Part shown: positions 52,871-63,323 of the stretch, one piece after another
Position numbering within the stretch: position 1 is the first letter of the stretch
Layout: each line of letters begins with the position of its first letter
DNA from: Delphinapterus leucas
Lineage: Eukaryota > Chordata > Mammalia > Artiodactyla > Monodontidae
Direction: 5' to 3'
Length of the DNA stretch: 64,000 bases
Assembly (NCBI RefSeq): GCF_002288925.2
Contig: NW_022098044.1
Span: 8,415,936 to 8,479,935, forward strand
The notes under the pieces: generated by a model
Told to the model about the DNA's origin: nothing
The model's input: the letters and a program-made list of their open reading frames with translations, nothing else
The model's database searches: none
Translations under genes and position numbers: made by a program

Positions 52871-53440
52871 AAATGCGTGAGTCCACAGAGATACCAAAAT
52901 TAGAGACAGAACAGGAAGAAGGAGGAAAGGGAAGGCTGTTAGATGCAGAGGGTCTCCAAGCTGTGCTCCAGGGGTACTACAGGAGCAGCGGCCCTCTGGA
53001 GCGGTGACTTGGACGACACTGGGGGAGGGGGCTACGTGGAATCAGGTCGTCCCCTCCCACATGCTTTGCCGGCTATGCCCTCGGGCCCCCTCCACTTCCA
53101 GGCCTGCGACTCCTAGAAGGAGAGCCTAGGAACCTGTCCTAGATACAAGTGGGGGGCGCTGCAGCTGGTGACGAGCGGCCTGAAGGTAGGGAGGGGCGAG
53201 GGCTTCGGGGCCCGCAGGTCTGAGGAGGCGCCCGTGCCGGGCTGCATGTAGCCCACCGAAGTCCCACCACCCGGAGCGCGGGGCTCGGGTAAGCTCGGTG
53301 CGCCCAGGGCGGCCCAGACGCCGCAGGGGTCACGGTCCCCTCCAGGTCCGGCCTGGGCAGCCACGCGCGCCTCCGCCTCCCGGCCCAGCGGGGACGCGCG
53401 CAGGGCAGCTCAGGGCGGGGCCGGCGGAGGCGCGCGGCCT

Positions 53441-53463
53441 CCGGAAGCGCCTTTCCCGGAAGG
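53441..53463 (+). promoter_or_regulatory. Paired ETS-type sites
   Basis: Two copies of CCGGAAG in the same orientation begin 15 bases apart (53441 and 53456). ETS family factors such as GABPA commonly bind such pairs in housekeeping promoters. They lie about 100 bases upstream of the BTBD1 start codon. Confidence 0.6.
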
Positions 53464-53498
53464 CAGGGAGGCGGTGCCGGCCTCGGGGGGCGGCCTCG

Positions 53499-53509
53499 GC
53501 GATGGCGGC
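53499..53509 (+). promoter_or_regulatory. YY1-like element overlapping an upstream ATG
   Basis: GCGATGGCGGC matches the YY1 core (ATGGCGGC). In many TATA-less genes this element sits in the first tens of bases of the transcript. Its ATG is also the start of the short upstream ORF at 53502. Confidence 0.6.
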
Positions 53510-53534
53510 TGGTCGGCGGGAGCGCTGTCTCTAG
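53502..53534 (+). CDS. Ten-codon upstream ORF of BTBD1
   Basis: Encodes MAAGRRERCL and stops at TAG 53532-53534, in frame with and 24 bases before the BTBD1 start. Its start context is strong (G at -3, G at +4). If transcription begins upstream of 53502 this uORF would be read first. The same TAG proves that BTBD1 translation cannot start farther upstream in this frame. Confidence 0.5.
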   Translation: MAAGRRERCL

Positions 53535-53558
53535 CCTGCAGAGCCGCGCCGCTGGAGG

Positions 53559-53956
53559 ATGGCCTCGCTCGGACCGGCAGCTACGGGCGAGCAGGTCCCG
53601 GGGGCTGAGGCGGAGCCGGGCGCCGCGGGGCCGCCGCCGCCGCCGCCGTCCTCTCTGGGGCCCCTGCTACCCCTGCAGCGGGAGCCGCTGTACAACTGGC
53701 AGGCGACCAAGGCGTCGCTGAAGGAGCGCTTCGCGTTCCTCTTCAATTCGGAGTTGCTGAGCGATGTGCGCTTCGTGCTGGGCAAGGGCCGCGGCGCCGC
53801 CGCCGCTGGGGGCCCGCAGCGCATCCCCGCCCACCGCTTCGTGCTGGCTGCCGGCAGCGCAGTCTTCGACGCCATGTTCAACGGCGGCATGGCCACCACG
53901 TCGGCCGAGATCGAGCTGCCCGACGTGGAGCCCGCCGCCTTCCTGGCGCTGCTGAG
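53559..53956 (+). CDS. BTBD1: BTBD1 coding exon 1
   Basis: Encodes residues 1-132 and two bases of codon 133 of BTB domain-containing protein 1, about 482 residues in human. BTBD1 has a BTB-BACK-PHR layout, acts as a CUL3 ubiquitin-ligase adaptor type protein and is known to bind topoisomerase I and TRIM5-delta. The exon shows a disordered Ala/Gly/Pro-rich head with six prolines at residues 25-30, a conserved linker ([20 protein letters not shown], residues 44-63), and the first half of the BTB domain: [11 protein letters not shown] at 67-77, [19 protein letters not shown] at 89-107 and [12 protein letters not shown] at 122-133. The start has a strong context (A at -3, G at +4) and an upstream in-frame stop. 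The exon ends CTG-CTG-AG before donor GTGAGC. The GGP-flanked Ala run (80-83) is low complexity. Later exons lie beyond the right edge. Confidence 0.96.
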
Positions 53957-54109
53957 GTGAGCGGCGGGCACCGAGCCGGCCTCCCCAACCCCGCGGTGTC
54001 CTTGGGCAAGGCTCTCCTTACCCTCCCGGCCTCAATTTCCTCCCGAGTCTGTGATGCTCGGGAAGGGCGAAACCGAAATTTGTCGGCCGGGACGGCTGCC
54101 CGCCGGCTG

Positions 54110-54560
54110 TGAGAGTAAATATTAGTGTCTAAGGCCAGTTAGCGTGCGTTTTCACATTCCAGTAGCGGGTTGTTGCCCACGCTTGGGAATTAGAAAAGTG
54201 GTGAGGACAGAGTATGGGTCAGGTTGTCCTGATTGCCCATTTGCGACGTTTTAGGTTTTTGTTGGGGAAGAGGGATACTTGGGAAGTCTTGTAGGCGAGA
54301 TGACCTTTTAAATTTTTTTTGAATTTATTTTTACTTTTATTTTATTTTTATCCTCTTACGCCTTTTTCATTCGTGTTAGTTGTCATGATCCAGGACAGTG
54401 AATATCAAAACAAGTAAGTTTGGCTTTAGCTACCTTTTGTTCCTGCAGATAAGGTTATGTTTGCTTAAAAACGAATCTCCCTTTCGATGTTAAGAGTTTT
54501 TTTTTGATTACTTGAGGATAGAAGATTGACTTCTGATTAATTTTATTTAATGGAAGGGAG
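54110..54560. other. BTBD1 intron 1, unassigned start
   Basis: CpG density falls off after about 54110. No repeat or regulatory element recognised beyond an AT-rich run at 54305-54355. Confidence 0.45.
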
Positions 54561-54574
54561 CTAATAGTTTGGCA

Positions 54575-54720
54575 TTATTAGCTGTTATTCACGAAAGGCC
54601 GTTTCGGAACGTATAGGTATTGTTTGCTACAATTTTACAAATGGGACTGCGGCCCAGAGAAGTCAAGTAACTTGAAGAGGTAACAGAGCCAAGTCATACC
54701 AGAGGCCATGTGTGTTTCAT
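54575..54720 (-). mobile_element. MIR SINE fragment
   Basis: Antisense MIR traces: TTTTACAAATGGGACTGCGG, CCCAGAGAAGTCAAGTAACT. Confidence 0.65.
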
Positions 54721-54819
54721 TATACCAAGATGGTTTTATCTGCCTGAGTAGAATGTATCATTAAAATAGCAGTCTTGGGTGGTACTGAGACAAAAACAGG
54801 TAGGTCAGTGGAAGAGATA

Positions 54820-55560
54820 AATACTCCACAAAGGCTCACAGCTCTCAGGAAAATCAAGGAAATTGAATACAAAGTTAACACAACACAGGTAGAAAAGAAA
54901 TCTAAAATCCCATTAATAAGTGGATAAAGACAGGATAGATAGCTTAGGGAAAGAAAAAAATAATAATTAACAATGAATGTTTAACTTCGATAGTAATTAA
55001 AGAAGTGCAAATTAAAAAATGTACTTTTCCTCTTCCATTAAACCCTCCAGTTTTTTTTTTTTTTTTAAGATAACATCTGGGGAGCCCTCTCTGACAGAGG
55101 TGGTGGTAAAACAGTCTGGCACTGTAGATTGTTTTCCCCACAGGTAGGAGGTATTCAAGTACTGAAAATGTTCCCCACAAAAATATTTAAGGCAGGATTA
55201 TTTATAGTAGTGAGGAAGTAGTCAAGCAGAGAGAATGCTTAAATAAACAGTGATAGGTGCATTTGATGGAATGTAGTGCAGCAACTAAGTATGATATTCA
55301 TGAAGACTAGGTAATAATATTAATGTGGAAAATGTATATAATTAGCATTTGAAACTGTGCTCACTATGATTAAAAACTGGGAAAAGAAACAGCAAATGTA
55401 TACTTAGAGAAAAGGAGAGAAGGAAGTATACCAAAATGCTAACCAAAGTTGTGTTGGAATGGTAAGATGATGTTGACTTTTTTTTCTCTTTGTTTCTCAT
55501 ATTTTTTGTAATTTAGTTCAATTACATTTATAAAGGGGGAAAAAACAACTCAAAAGCTAG
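54820..55560 (+). mobile_element. Old L1 3' fragment (L1M type)
   Basis: GTGCAAATTAAAAAATGTAC, GGAGGTATTCAAGTACTGAA-like and GGCAGGATTATTTATAGTAG, GGAATGTAGTGCAGCAACTA follow the order of an L1 ORF2 end and 3' UTR in sense. A T-rich interruption sits at 55050-55068. Confidence 0.65.
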
Positions 55561-56235
55561 GATCTAGATCATTTTGGTTTTTGGTTTGAAGTCAACCAGG
55601 AGGATTGGTTATAGCTCATCTAGATTTTCTAAACTAGAAGTATTCTTTAATGAGCTGTTGGTCCACCTGCATTGTAATCACCTGGAGTACTTGTTAAATT
55701 TGTTAGGTCTCTTCCCTCCTTACAATATTGTAATATTTGGAGGTGGGACCTTGAGAGCATATTTAATACTCTCCCTAAATACTGATACGTGAGAGCCACT
55801 GATCTAAAAATATTGTTGGGTAGCTTTTTCCTTTAATAAACATTGAGATTGCTAGGATAAGAATGTAGAGGGAAAATGCTGATTTCATACTTTCACTGAA
55901 GCTGTTGATCAGTCAGTACTTTCCCATCAATAGAAAATAAGTGAATTAATCTGAGTCCTTGAAATTTTCCTATTTTCAGCGTAGTCATGGTACTTGTACT
56001 TCAGGTTCTAGGCATTGTTCTATTCTGAAAGTCATTTTTGAACTTAGGTTATTTAACGGCTGGCTATGAAGCATAGGTGCTGTACTTACCTATTATTGCG
56101 TGACAAAAAGATGTCTCACAGTACTTGCTGAGGTGGAAAAGCAGGTTAGCTTGGGCATACTTTTATGTGTACAACTTGAATTAGTTAATATTACTTAAAG
56201 GCTTTTGAACTTGAGTTTGAAGCACTTTAAGAAAC
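55561..56235. other. BTBD1 intron 1, unassigned
   Basis: No gene or clear repeat. Confidence 0.45.
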
Positions 56236-56239
56236 TGCT

Positions 56240-56632
56240 CACTTTGATCTGCCAGACCTTTACGTGATGTTCTTTAGTTGCTCATTTGAGAAATACTGCC
56301 TCCCTTGTTATGGACTTTGTCTTCTTTCTCTCTTATATCCACATATCCAGTCCTGTTCATTCCATCTATTTAGCAATCTCTTGAATCTTCTCTTTATCCC
56401 AAGCACCTTTACCATAGCTGAGCCACCTGCTGTAAAAATCTCCCCTTTTATTTCCCCACATGTACCCCTAATCCCTTCCGATCATTCTTTATACAGTAGC
56501 CGAAGTAACTTTATAATTATAGATCTTATTATATTCTTTTCCTAGTTTAAACCCTCCCAATGCCTCCTGATTGTTCTTAAATCCGAATCCTTAATGTGGT
56601 CTCTAAGGCCCTATCTGATCTGAGACCTGTCT
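56240..56632 (+). mobile_element. L2 LINE fragment
   Basis: Sense L2: GAGCCACCTGCTGTAAAAAT, CCCTCCCAATGCCTCCTGAT, TCTCTAAGGCCCTATCTGAT. Confidence 0.7.
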
Positions 56633-56659
56633 AAAAAAAAAAAAAAAGAATAAAGAAAT

Positions 56660-57870
56660 ACTGCCTCCTTGTGCCAGTCACTGTTTTAGATATTGGATAC
56701 AGCAGTGAACAAGAGAAAGTCCCTGCCCTCGTGGAGCTTATTATCCAGTAGGGAGAAACAAAGATATAATGTCAAGTACTGGTAAGTATTTTAAGGAAAA
56801 ATGATCAAGTCATGAGGGAAGGAGCATTCTAAGCAAGGAAAAACATGTTTAAAGCCCCAAATTTCTCCTGTTAGAGGAATTGCAAGAGTAAACCAGTGTG
56901 ATTTGGGCAGATAGAATACAGGGGAAAGTGGTAGAAGATAAGGTCAAAAAGATAGGCTGGCCAGGGTCATGCAGGGCTGTGGAGCCTGTGGAAGGACTTG
57001 GATTCCCTCTGGTGTCTGGTGGGAAGCATTTGAACAGGGGAGCGATATGATCTGGTTTACATTTTTTAAAAACTCATTCTGGCAGTTGTTTGGAGATTAG
57101 ACTGTGGAAGGAGTAAAATGAGTAGCAGGGAATTGAACAAAAGAGGCTCTTGCAGTAGTTCAGGCAAGAGCTGATGGTGGGTTATATATACCAGGGTGGT
57201 AGTGATGGACATGATGAGAAGTAGTCAAAATCTGGATATATTTTGAAGGTAGAACCAAGAAGATTTACCAGACATCCAAGGAGGGATATAAGAGCAGCCA
57301 GTTAGAAATACGAACCTGGAGTTTAGGGAAGAGCTGCTTGCTGAATATAAATTTGAAAGTTAAGAGTAAATGGTATTTAAACCATGAGGCCAGGTGAGAT
57401 TACCTAGGGAAGGAATGTGTAATAGACTGTGAAGAGAAGGAGGTACAAGGATGAGCTCTGGGACCCTCCAGCATGTAGAGATGTAGCAGAGGAGGAGGAG
57501 CATAGGATGAGACTGAGCCACAGCTGTTAGTGGAATTAGAAGGGAAAGCAAGGAGCCCACGTGGTGTCCTGAAAGTCCTGTTGAAGAAAGTGCGCCAATA
57601 AAGAGGGAGTTGTTGACTATGTTAAATGCTGCTGAGAGTTGGGTAAAATGAGAACATTGAATTGATTATTGGTTTTGACAACATGGAGGCTATTGATAGC
57701 CCTGGCAAGAGTGATTTCAACAAAAGGATTAGAGTAGATTGGGGAGAAAATATGAAGTGAGGAGCTGGAGACCACTAGTATAAATAATCCTCTCGGAGTT
57801 TTGTTGCAACGAGGAACAGAGAAATGGAGCGGTGGCTGGAAGGAGACATGGGTTCCTCAGGTGACAACTA
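56660..57870 (+). mobile_element. Long ancient interspersed repeat, copy 4 (most complete)
   Basis: GGATACAGCAGTGAACAAGA, CCCTCGTGGAGCTTATTATC, GAGCGATATGATCTGGTTTA, GCAGTAGTTCAGGCAAGAGC, GACAACATGGAGGCTATTGA and GAGAAATGGAGCGGTGGCTG occur in an uninterrupted 1.2 kb. This copy sets the phrase order used to recognise the other three. No open frame of note. Confidence 0.6.
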
Positions 57871-58034
57871 TTCCTCAGGTTCTGTCTTCAGCTGTCTTCT
57901 TCCTTTCTCCCATTAACCCATGGCACTACATACTCCCCCAGCTATATTGCCAAACTTGTACTCAGCCCGAACCCAGTTTCCAACTGGACAATCACAAACG
58001 AATGTCTAGTACCCATACAGATGGACATGTCAAC

Positions 58035-58150
58035 AGTAAAAATATCTAACACTTAATGAGTGCTTGCCACGTTCCGCTTACCGTTTATTCCTAAGCACCT
58101 TGTGGGAACTCAAATTTCAGAAGAGTCTTTGAGGCAGGCACGCTTATTAG
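58035..58150 (-). mobile_element. Probable MIR fragment
   Basis: TAACACTTAATGAGTGCTTG and ACCGTTTATTCCTAAGCACC look like the antisense MIR start. Confidence 0.45.
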
Positions 58151-58400
58151 GCCCTGTCTCAGTCAGCTTTTGCCACAATAATGCTATAAAGCACCCCAAA
58201 ACTCAGGGGCTTAAAAAAGACAATCATTTATTCTTCCTTTGAATATTCTTGTTCTGTGGGTCAGTTGGGGATTGACTCAGGTGGGCTTGGCTCCAAGCTG
58301 TAGTTTGGTTCCAGTCTGTTCCATGTGTTTCTTATCCTGTTTGGACCAGTCATGAAGGTTCAGCCCCCTTCTCTTAATTTTTTCCAGCATTGCTTCAGAC
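58150..58400. mobile_element. Ancient repeat, family unassigned
   Basis: CAGTCAGCTTTTGCCACAAT, AAAACTCAGGGGCTTAAAAA and TTCTGTGGGTCAGTTGGGGA recur widely in mammals. A similar stretch begins at 58795. Confidence 0.5.
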
Positions 58401-58439
58401 AGACCACTGCCTTTAGACTTAGCTCTCTCCACTCTTCAC

Positions 58440-58790
58440 ACTGTTAACAAAGTTATTTCTCTCACATCCAGACATTATCACAATTCCCCTGAATCTCTTA
58501 ATGTCTTCTTTTTGCATACAGGATGCAGTTTAAACATTTCAGCAGGTATACAAGACCTTTATGATTTGATATCTATTCCCCTTCCTCTCCATCTGCTCAG
58601 TGCCCCGACTCTACTGATGGCCTTTCCCTTATTTTAATACTTGCCTTCTAAAGCCTCCTTGCCTTTGTACTTCGTCTTTCTGCCTAGAAGATTTCCACAC
58701 TTAATTACCACCCTTCAGATATACTTCAGGCTTTATCTCCTCTATAAAACATCATTAATTTTGCACTCTGCCTCATCTAATCTCTTGTAG
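58440..58790 (+). mobile_element. L2 LINE fragment, first part
   Basis: GTATACAAGACCTTTATGAT, CCATCTGCTCAGTGCCCCGA, CTCCTTGCCTTTGTACTTCG. The end of this L2 appears at 59275. Confidence 0.75.
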
Positions 58791-58794
58791 CAAG

Positions 58795-59272
58795 TTTTGT
58801 ATCTATTGCTGTACAACAAACAGCTCCAACACTTAGCAGCTTAAACATGGTTTTATTATCTTTCAGGGTTGTGTGGGAGGTTCTTATAGCATATTCTTCA
58901 GGTCTCCCATGCAGTCATAGTCTGATAGCAGTTGGGGCTGGAGTCATCTGGAGGTTTGATTCAGACTGAGTTGGCTGAACCTTTTTCTCTCTTTCTCCAT
59001 GTCTTCTCCAGCTGATCTTTCCAGCAGGGTAACTTGACTTCTTGGATAACAGCAGCCCATGGCCCCAGAAAGCACAAAAGTAGGAGCTGCCAGGCATCCT
59101 CAAAGCTTAGGTCCCAGACTGGCATAGTGTTAACTTCTGCCACATTCTGTTAGTTAACAAGAGGCAAACAGGATTAGCCCAGATTCCTCATGGGACAGAT
59201 CTGTATAAGGGTATGGATAGTAGGAGGCGTGATTTATTGGTGCCATCTTTAGAGATTAGTTATCAAACCATG
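58795..59272. mobile_element. Ancient repeat inserted into L2
   Basis: CTATTGCTGTACAACAAACA and TTAGCAGCTTAAACATGGTT match the style of 58150-58400. It separates two collinear L2 pieces, so it inserted after the L2. Confidence 0.55.
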
Positions 59273-59274
59273 CC

Positions 59275-59445
59275 TAATGCATAATTCTGTTGTAATTATG
59301 ACATTACTTTTTAATCATTTTATTACCATATGATAAGCTTTTTATGGGCAGAGCTATCGCTCTCGTATTTGTATTTCTAGGACCTGTCTCAGTGTCTTGT
59401 TATTATATAGTCCCTCAATAAATGTTTTTGAGTAAAATGAAAGAA
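59275..59445 (+). mobile_element. L2 LINE 3' end, second part
   Basis: GGGCAGAGCTATCGCTCTCG and AGTCCCTCAATAAATGTTTT complete the L2 from 58440. Confidence 0.75.
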
Positions 59446-59449
59446 TCAG

Positions 59450-60325
59450 TAGTGATACACAGTTTCTTGTACATGATCTTGTGATTTTTCTAATTTAAAA
59501 TGAAATTTTTACCTTAGTCTTTTAATTTTTAAATTAGATTAAATGTAACCTAAGTTTTATCTTTTGGAAAGCCATTCATCTTCGGGGAGAAATCAGAAAT
59601 AGTTTGATGACCTGTAATTATTTCTCTGTGCTCTTGTCCTTAGAGGTAGTGTATCAGAGCTGAAATGTTCACTTTAAAATACAAAGTATTGTGCTAATAT
59701 GTTTAATTTTTAATTATATTTTGTAAACACTGGCTTACATAGTTTGTTTAATATAGCAGTTTTAGTAATTAAATAGAATGTAGAGAAAACATGGATGTAT
59801 TGATAAAATATGAATCAAGGTGATTCTAGGATTTTCAAGTAGCCTTTTTTCTTATTAGAAATGAAAATGGTTTCCCTGTCAATGATAGCTAGAAACCTGT
59901 ACTGAATTGTCTAGTCGGCTAACATGTATTCATTAAGGCTTAGCCAGGTGCCCACACTGTGTCTGATGCTGTAGGAAAGATATAGGGAAAAATATAAGAA
60001 ACACAGAGTTCCCTCTCTTATTGTTTATAGTCTAGTATTTATTTATAACTTGCATTGCTCCAAAAAGAATTTAAAATGTCATACAAGAAACACAAGGATA
60101 AGAAATAAAACAGAGCCAAGATGAAGCCAATACAAAAATGCATGCTATAGGTACTCTACAAACTTAATTTTGATAATTTTAGCAACTATTACAAAAAGAG
60201 AAACCTGGCTAGTCAGTTACAATTCATAGTGTTTGTAGATTAAAAACAAACCAACTGCTTAGGAGATGCACAACTCTGTCTGACAATAAGATCAGTTAAA
60301 AAAAAATTCCTGATGCAGTCCCCTC
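59450..60325. other. BTBD1 intron 1, unassigned
   Basis: AT-rich; a short stretch at 59935-60010 faintly resembles the start of the long ancient repeat. No gene. Confidence 0.4.
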
Positions 60326-60343
60326 ATAAAGAAGGCATTACTG

Positions 60344-60642
60344 GGACTTATCTGGTGGTGCAGTGGTTAAGAATCCGCCTGCCAATGCAGGGGACACGGG
60401 TTCGAGCCCTGGTACAGGAAGATGCCACATGCCGTGGAGCAACTAAGCCCGTGTGCCACAACTACTGAGCCTGTGCTCTGGAGCCCGCGAGCAACAGCTA
60501 CTGAGCCCGTGTGCCCTAGATCCCACACTCTGCAATGAGATGCCACCGCACCACAATGAAGAGTAGCCCCCGCTCGATGCAACTAGAGAAAAGCCTGCGC
60601 ACAGCAACGAAGACCCGACGCAGCCCCAAAAAATAAATAAAT
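60344..60642 (+). mobile_element. Long CHR-type SINE with exact TSD
   Basis: GGACTTATCTGGTGGTGCAG head and AAATAAATAAAT tail; perfect 13-bp TSD GAAGGCATTACTG at 60331-60343 and 60643-60655. B box GGTTCGAGCCC is intact. Confidence 0.95.
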
Positions 60643-60659
60643 GAAGGCATTACTGACAT

Positions 60660-61600
60660 CAGTAGTATCCTCAATCTATGTCTTAGATATAAATGTAGAT
60701 GTTTCTTAAATATATTCCAGCCAAAGGTATATTACAGAGGTATAATTTCATAAAAGCAATTTGAATGGGGTTTTGGACCATATAGAATAGTCTAAAAACA
60801 CAATTCTTTGGTTCCTGGAATGTTCTTCCTGCCCTCTTTTCATCTTTTAGATCTCAGGTAGAAATTCTTGTAGGAAGCTTTTCCAGATCTCCCTGTCAGG
60901 GGCCCCCCTTATAGATTCTTAAAGAACCATGTACTTCAACTTTGTGGAGCTGGTTTCCTTAAGTTTGAATCTACTCAAACAAATGGTAATAAAGGCCCCA
61001 CATTTCAGCTCTATATTTTATAACTCTAGTAATTTTTGCTTGAAAAAAGATTAAGACAGATGTAAAGACTTCTTCCTATCTTGCCCTTAAAACAAAAACT
61101 TCCTCGGTTTCTAGTTTAGGAAGGGAACTGAGCATGATGTTAGCCTTCTCTCTGCCCCAGTTAAACCGACTGTAAAGAAATACAAAAGAAAATAAATCCA
61201 TTACAGTGAAGACAAAAAAAAAGGAGAGAGATTGGAAGCCAGTGTGGAAAAGGAACAAAGCAGCTGGAAGTGTGTTGATGATGAAATGGAGTGGCCAAGT
61301 CTGGAGCCCAGAATCCAGAGCATGAGGAACTACAGTGGTGGTGGGAGCTGCCTTTCCTGGCTGAGCCCCAGCACGGCTCTAGGTGGAGAGTTGGTAGTGA
61401 AGAGGGTGAAAATGAGAAGGTAGGGTTAAAACATGGGCATTAATTTAAAGACTGTTTATAGGCCATCCCCTCAAACCCCCTCTTGTATGCTAACTCCTGG
61501 TGACATCTCACAGGCTCCTCTTTAAATAAACTAGACAAACCACCTGGGGAGAACTAGGGTGCTGATTTGGTTTAGGGACTCCAGGGTAATGGCATGGGTG
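60660..61600. other. BTBD1 intron 1, mostly unassigned
   Basis: An L2-like piece at 60810-60920 (GGAATGTTCTTCCTGCCCTC, GGAAGCTTTTCCAGATCTCC). No gene. Confidence 0.45.
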
Positions 61601-61620
61601 GCGGCGGGGGGGGGGGGGTT
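61598..61620 (+). repeat. Poly-G tract
   Basis: GGCGGC followed by 13 consecutive G (61606-61618). A potential G-quadruplex and a likely site of length error in sequencing. Confidence 0.9.
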
Positions 61621-62109
61621 GGTCTCTAACCTAAAGGCTGCCTTCCCACTCTAATGCAAGGTGCCAGTCAGCAAGCCTCCCACATGCACAGCTCCCAGCC
61701 ACCCTTTCCATTTTGGAGAAGGTTTTAGCTGGAAAGCAGTCCTACACTTACACAGCAGCAAAGAAAACTTACCAGCTACCAGGATATTCAACTGGAGATA
61801 ATCATTAATCTTTTGACATATAAGGAAAATCAGAATATGAAAAAGACCAAGAACAGCTGATCCTCAAGGAAATAGGTAATTCAGGGAACAGAAAGGAACT
61901 TTTAAAACTTGGAGACTTGAGAACATTTTTGCATCCATAAAAAGGAGACAGTGCTGTGGAGTTAAAAAAAAAAAGGAACACACAAGAAAGAAGCAAGAAT
62001 TCTTAGAAATTTAAACATGTGATTGCTGGGGAGAAAAATAGAAGGGCTAGAAGACTGGCAAGGAAACCTTCTGAAATGCAGAGGAAAATAGAAATGAAGC
62101 AATATAAAA

Positions 62110-62310
62110 ATAAACAGCTAACATTTACTGAGGCTAAGTATTTGTCAGGCATTATTCAAAACACTTTGTGTATTTTAACTGATATTAATCCTCACCAGAG
62201 CATTATGAAGTAGATACTGTTATCCACATCTCTTTTCAGAGAGGAACACAATGATAACTCGTTTAAAGTCACATAGCTGTCAGGTGATGGAATAGGCTCA
62301 AACCCAAGCC
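62110..62310 (-). mobile_element. MIR SINE fragment
   Basis: Antisense MIR: GTCAGGCATTATTCAAAACA, CTCACCAGAGCATTATGAAG, AAAGTCACATAGCTGTCAGG. Confidence 0.8.
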
Positions 62311-62414
62311 ATCTCTCCCTGAGTCCAGGCAAATTAAAACAGCCCTCACCTGACGGGCCTGATAGTCTAGCACTGAGAGCAGCCAGAAGCCCAGAAATGG
62401 CATGTTATGGTAGA

Positions 62415-62545
62415 CAGCTCTTGCATTTCCCCAGCCTCTGTTTCCTCATCTTTAAAATGCAGGTAGCAGCGCCTACCTTCCTTGTGGGAGGATTAAATGA
62501 ATTGGCATCTGTCAGATGGTAGCGACGCAACAAATGTTCATTTTC
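62415..62545 (+). mobile_element. MIR SINE fragment
   Basis: Sense MIR: CTCTGTTTCCTCATCTTTAA, GGGAGGATTAAATGAATTGG. Confidence 0.8.
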
Positions 62546-63004
62546 TCTCTCTCCTTTTTATTCATTCCCCTACCCCTGACTATAAGGGACTAAGTGGTTT
62601 TTTCATTCCCTGTACTCATCACCAAGTGGCACCTGATGTTAAATGAGTATTATGAGGGTGATACAGATGGCTGACTTGAAAGGTTTTTGAAAAAATTTTT
62701 GAAAACAGTGTAATCTTGAAAACCAGCAACCTTCACTTTTGAACCTGAGACATAGGGAAGTATGAGAATGCACAGCCTCCACTGGAGGTAGTTGTAAGGG
62801 TAATGATATTATTAGAGGAATGCCAGCATTTGGTTAGGGTGGGATGTTAGGGGGATGCAACAGGCTAGAATTTCATCTTGGGCGGTGAGTCTGCCCACCA
62901 GAATAAAAGAAGAAATTGAAAAGCAGTGGATAGGGACATGAAATAGAACTTCCTTTCCTCACTCACTTTACTGTATAGAGTGTTCTGAAAGATGTTAATG
63001 GGTT

Positions 63005-63314
63005 TTCTTTTTTTTTTAATAAATGTATTTATTTTTGGCTGCATTGGGTCTTCGTTGCTGCATGCGGGCTTTTTCTAGTTGCGGCGAGCAGGGGCTACTC
63101 TTCATTGCGGTGTACAGGCTTCTCATTGCAGTGGCTTCTCTTGTTGCAGAGCACAGGCTCTAGGCTCGCGGGCTCTAGAGCACAGGCTCAGTAGTTGTGG
63201 CGCATGGGCTTAGTTGCTGCGTGGCACGTGGGAATCTCCTGGACCAGGGCTTGAACCTGTGTCCCCTGCACTGGCAGGTAGATTCTTAACCACTGCACCA
63301 CCAGGGAAGCCCCC
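63005..63314 (-). mobile_element. Long CHR-type SINE
   Basis: T-run, AATGTATTTATTTTTGGCTG to CCACCAGGGAAGCCCC. TSD TAATGGGTT at 62996-63004 and 63315-63323. Confidence 0.94.
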
Positions 63315-63323
63315 TAATGGGTT

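Larger units (their letters stand above)
53130..54110. promoter_or_regulatory. BTBD1: CpG island and promoter of BTBD1
   Basis: CpG-dense sequence surrounds BTBD1 exon 1. Before the start there are a GC box at 53413-53421, two ETS-type CCGGAAG motifs at 53441-53447 and 53456-53462, and a YY1-like GCGATGGCGGC at 53499-53509. There is no TATA box. This ETS-ETS-YY1 order is typical of broadly expressed genes, with YY1 usually just downstream of the transcription start, which would place the start near 53460-53500. That placement is inference. Confidence 0.85.

Noticed and set aside
53531..53971. 146-codon frame antisense to BTBD1 exon 1
   Set aside because: GC-rich shadow; the plus frame has the BTB domain, a start with strong context and a splice donor.
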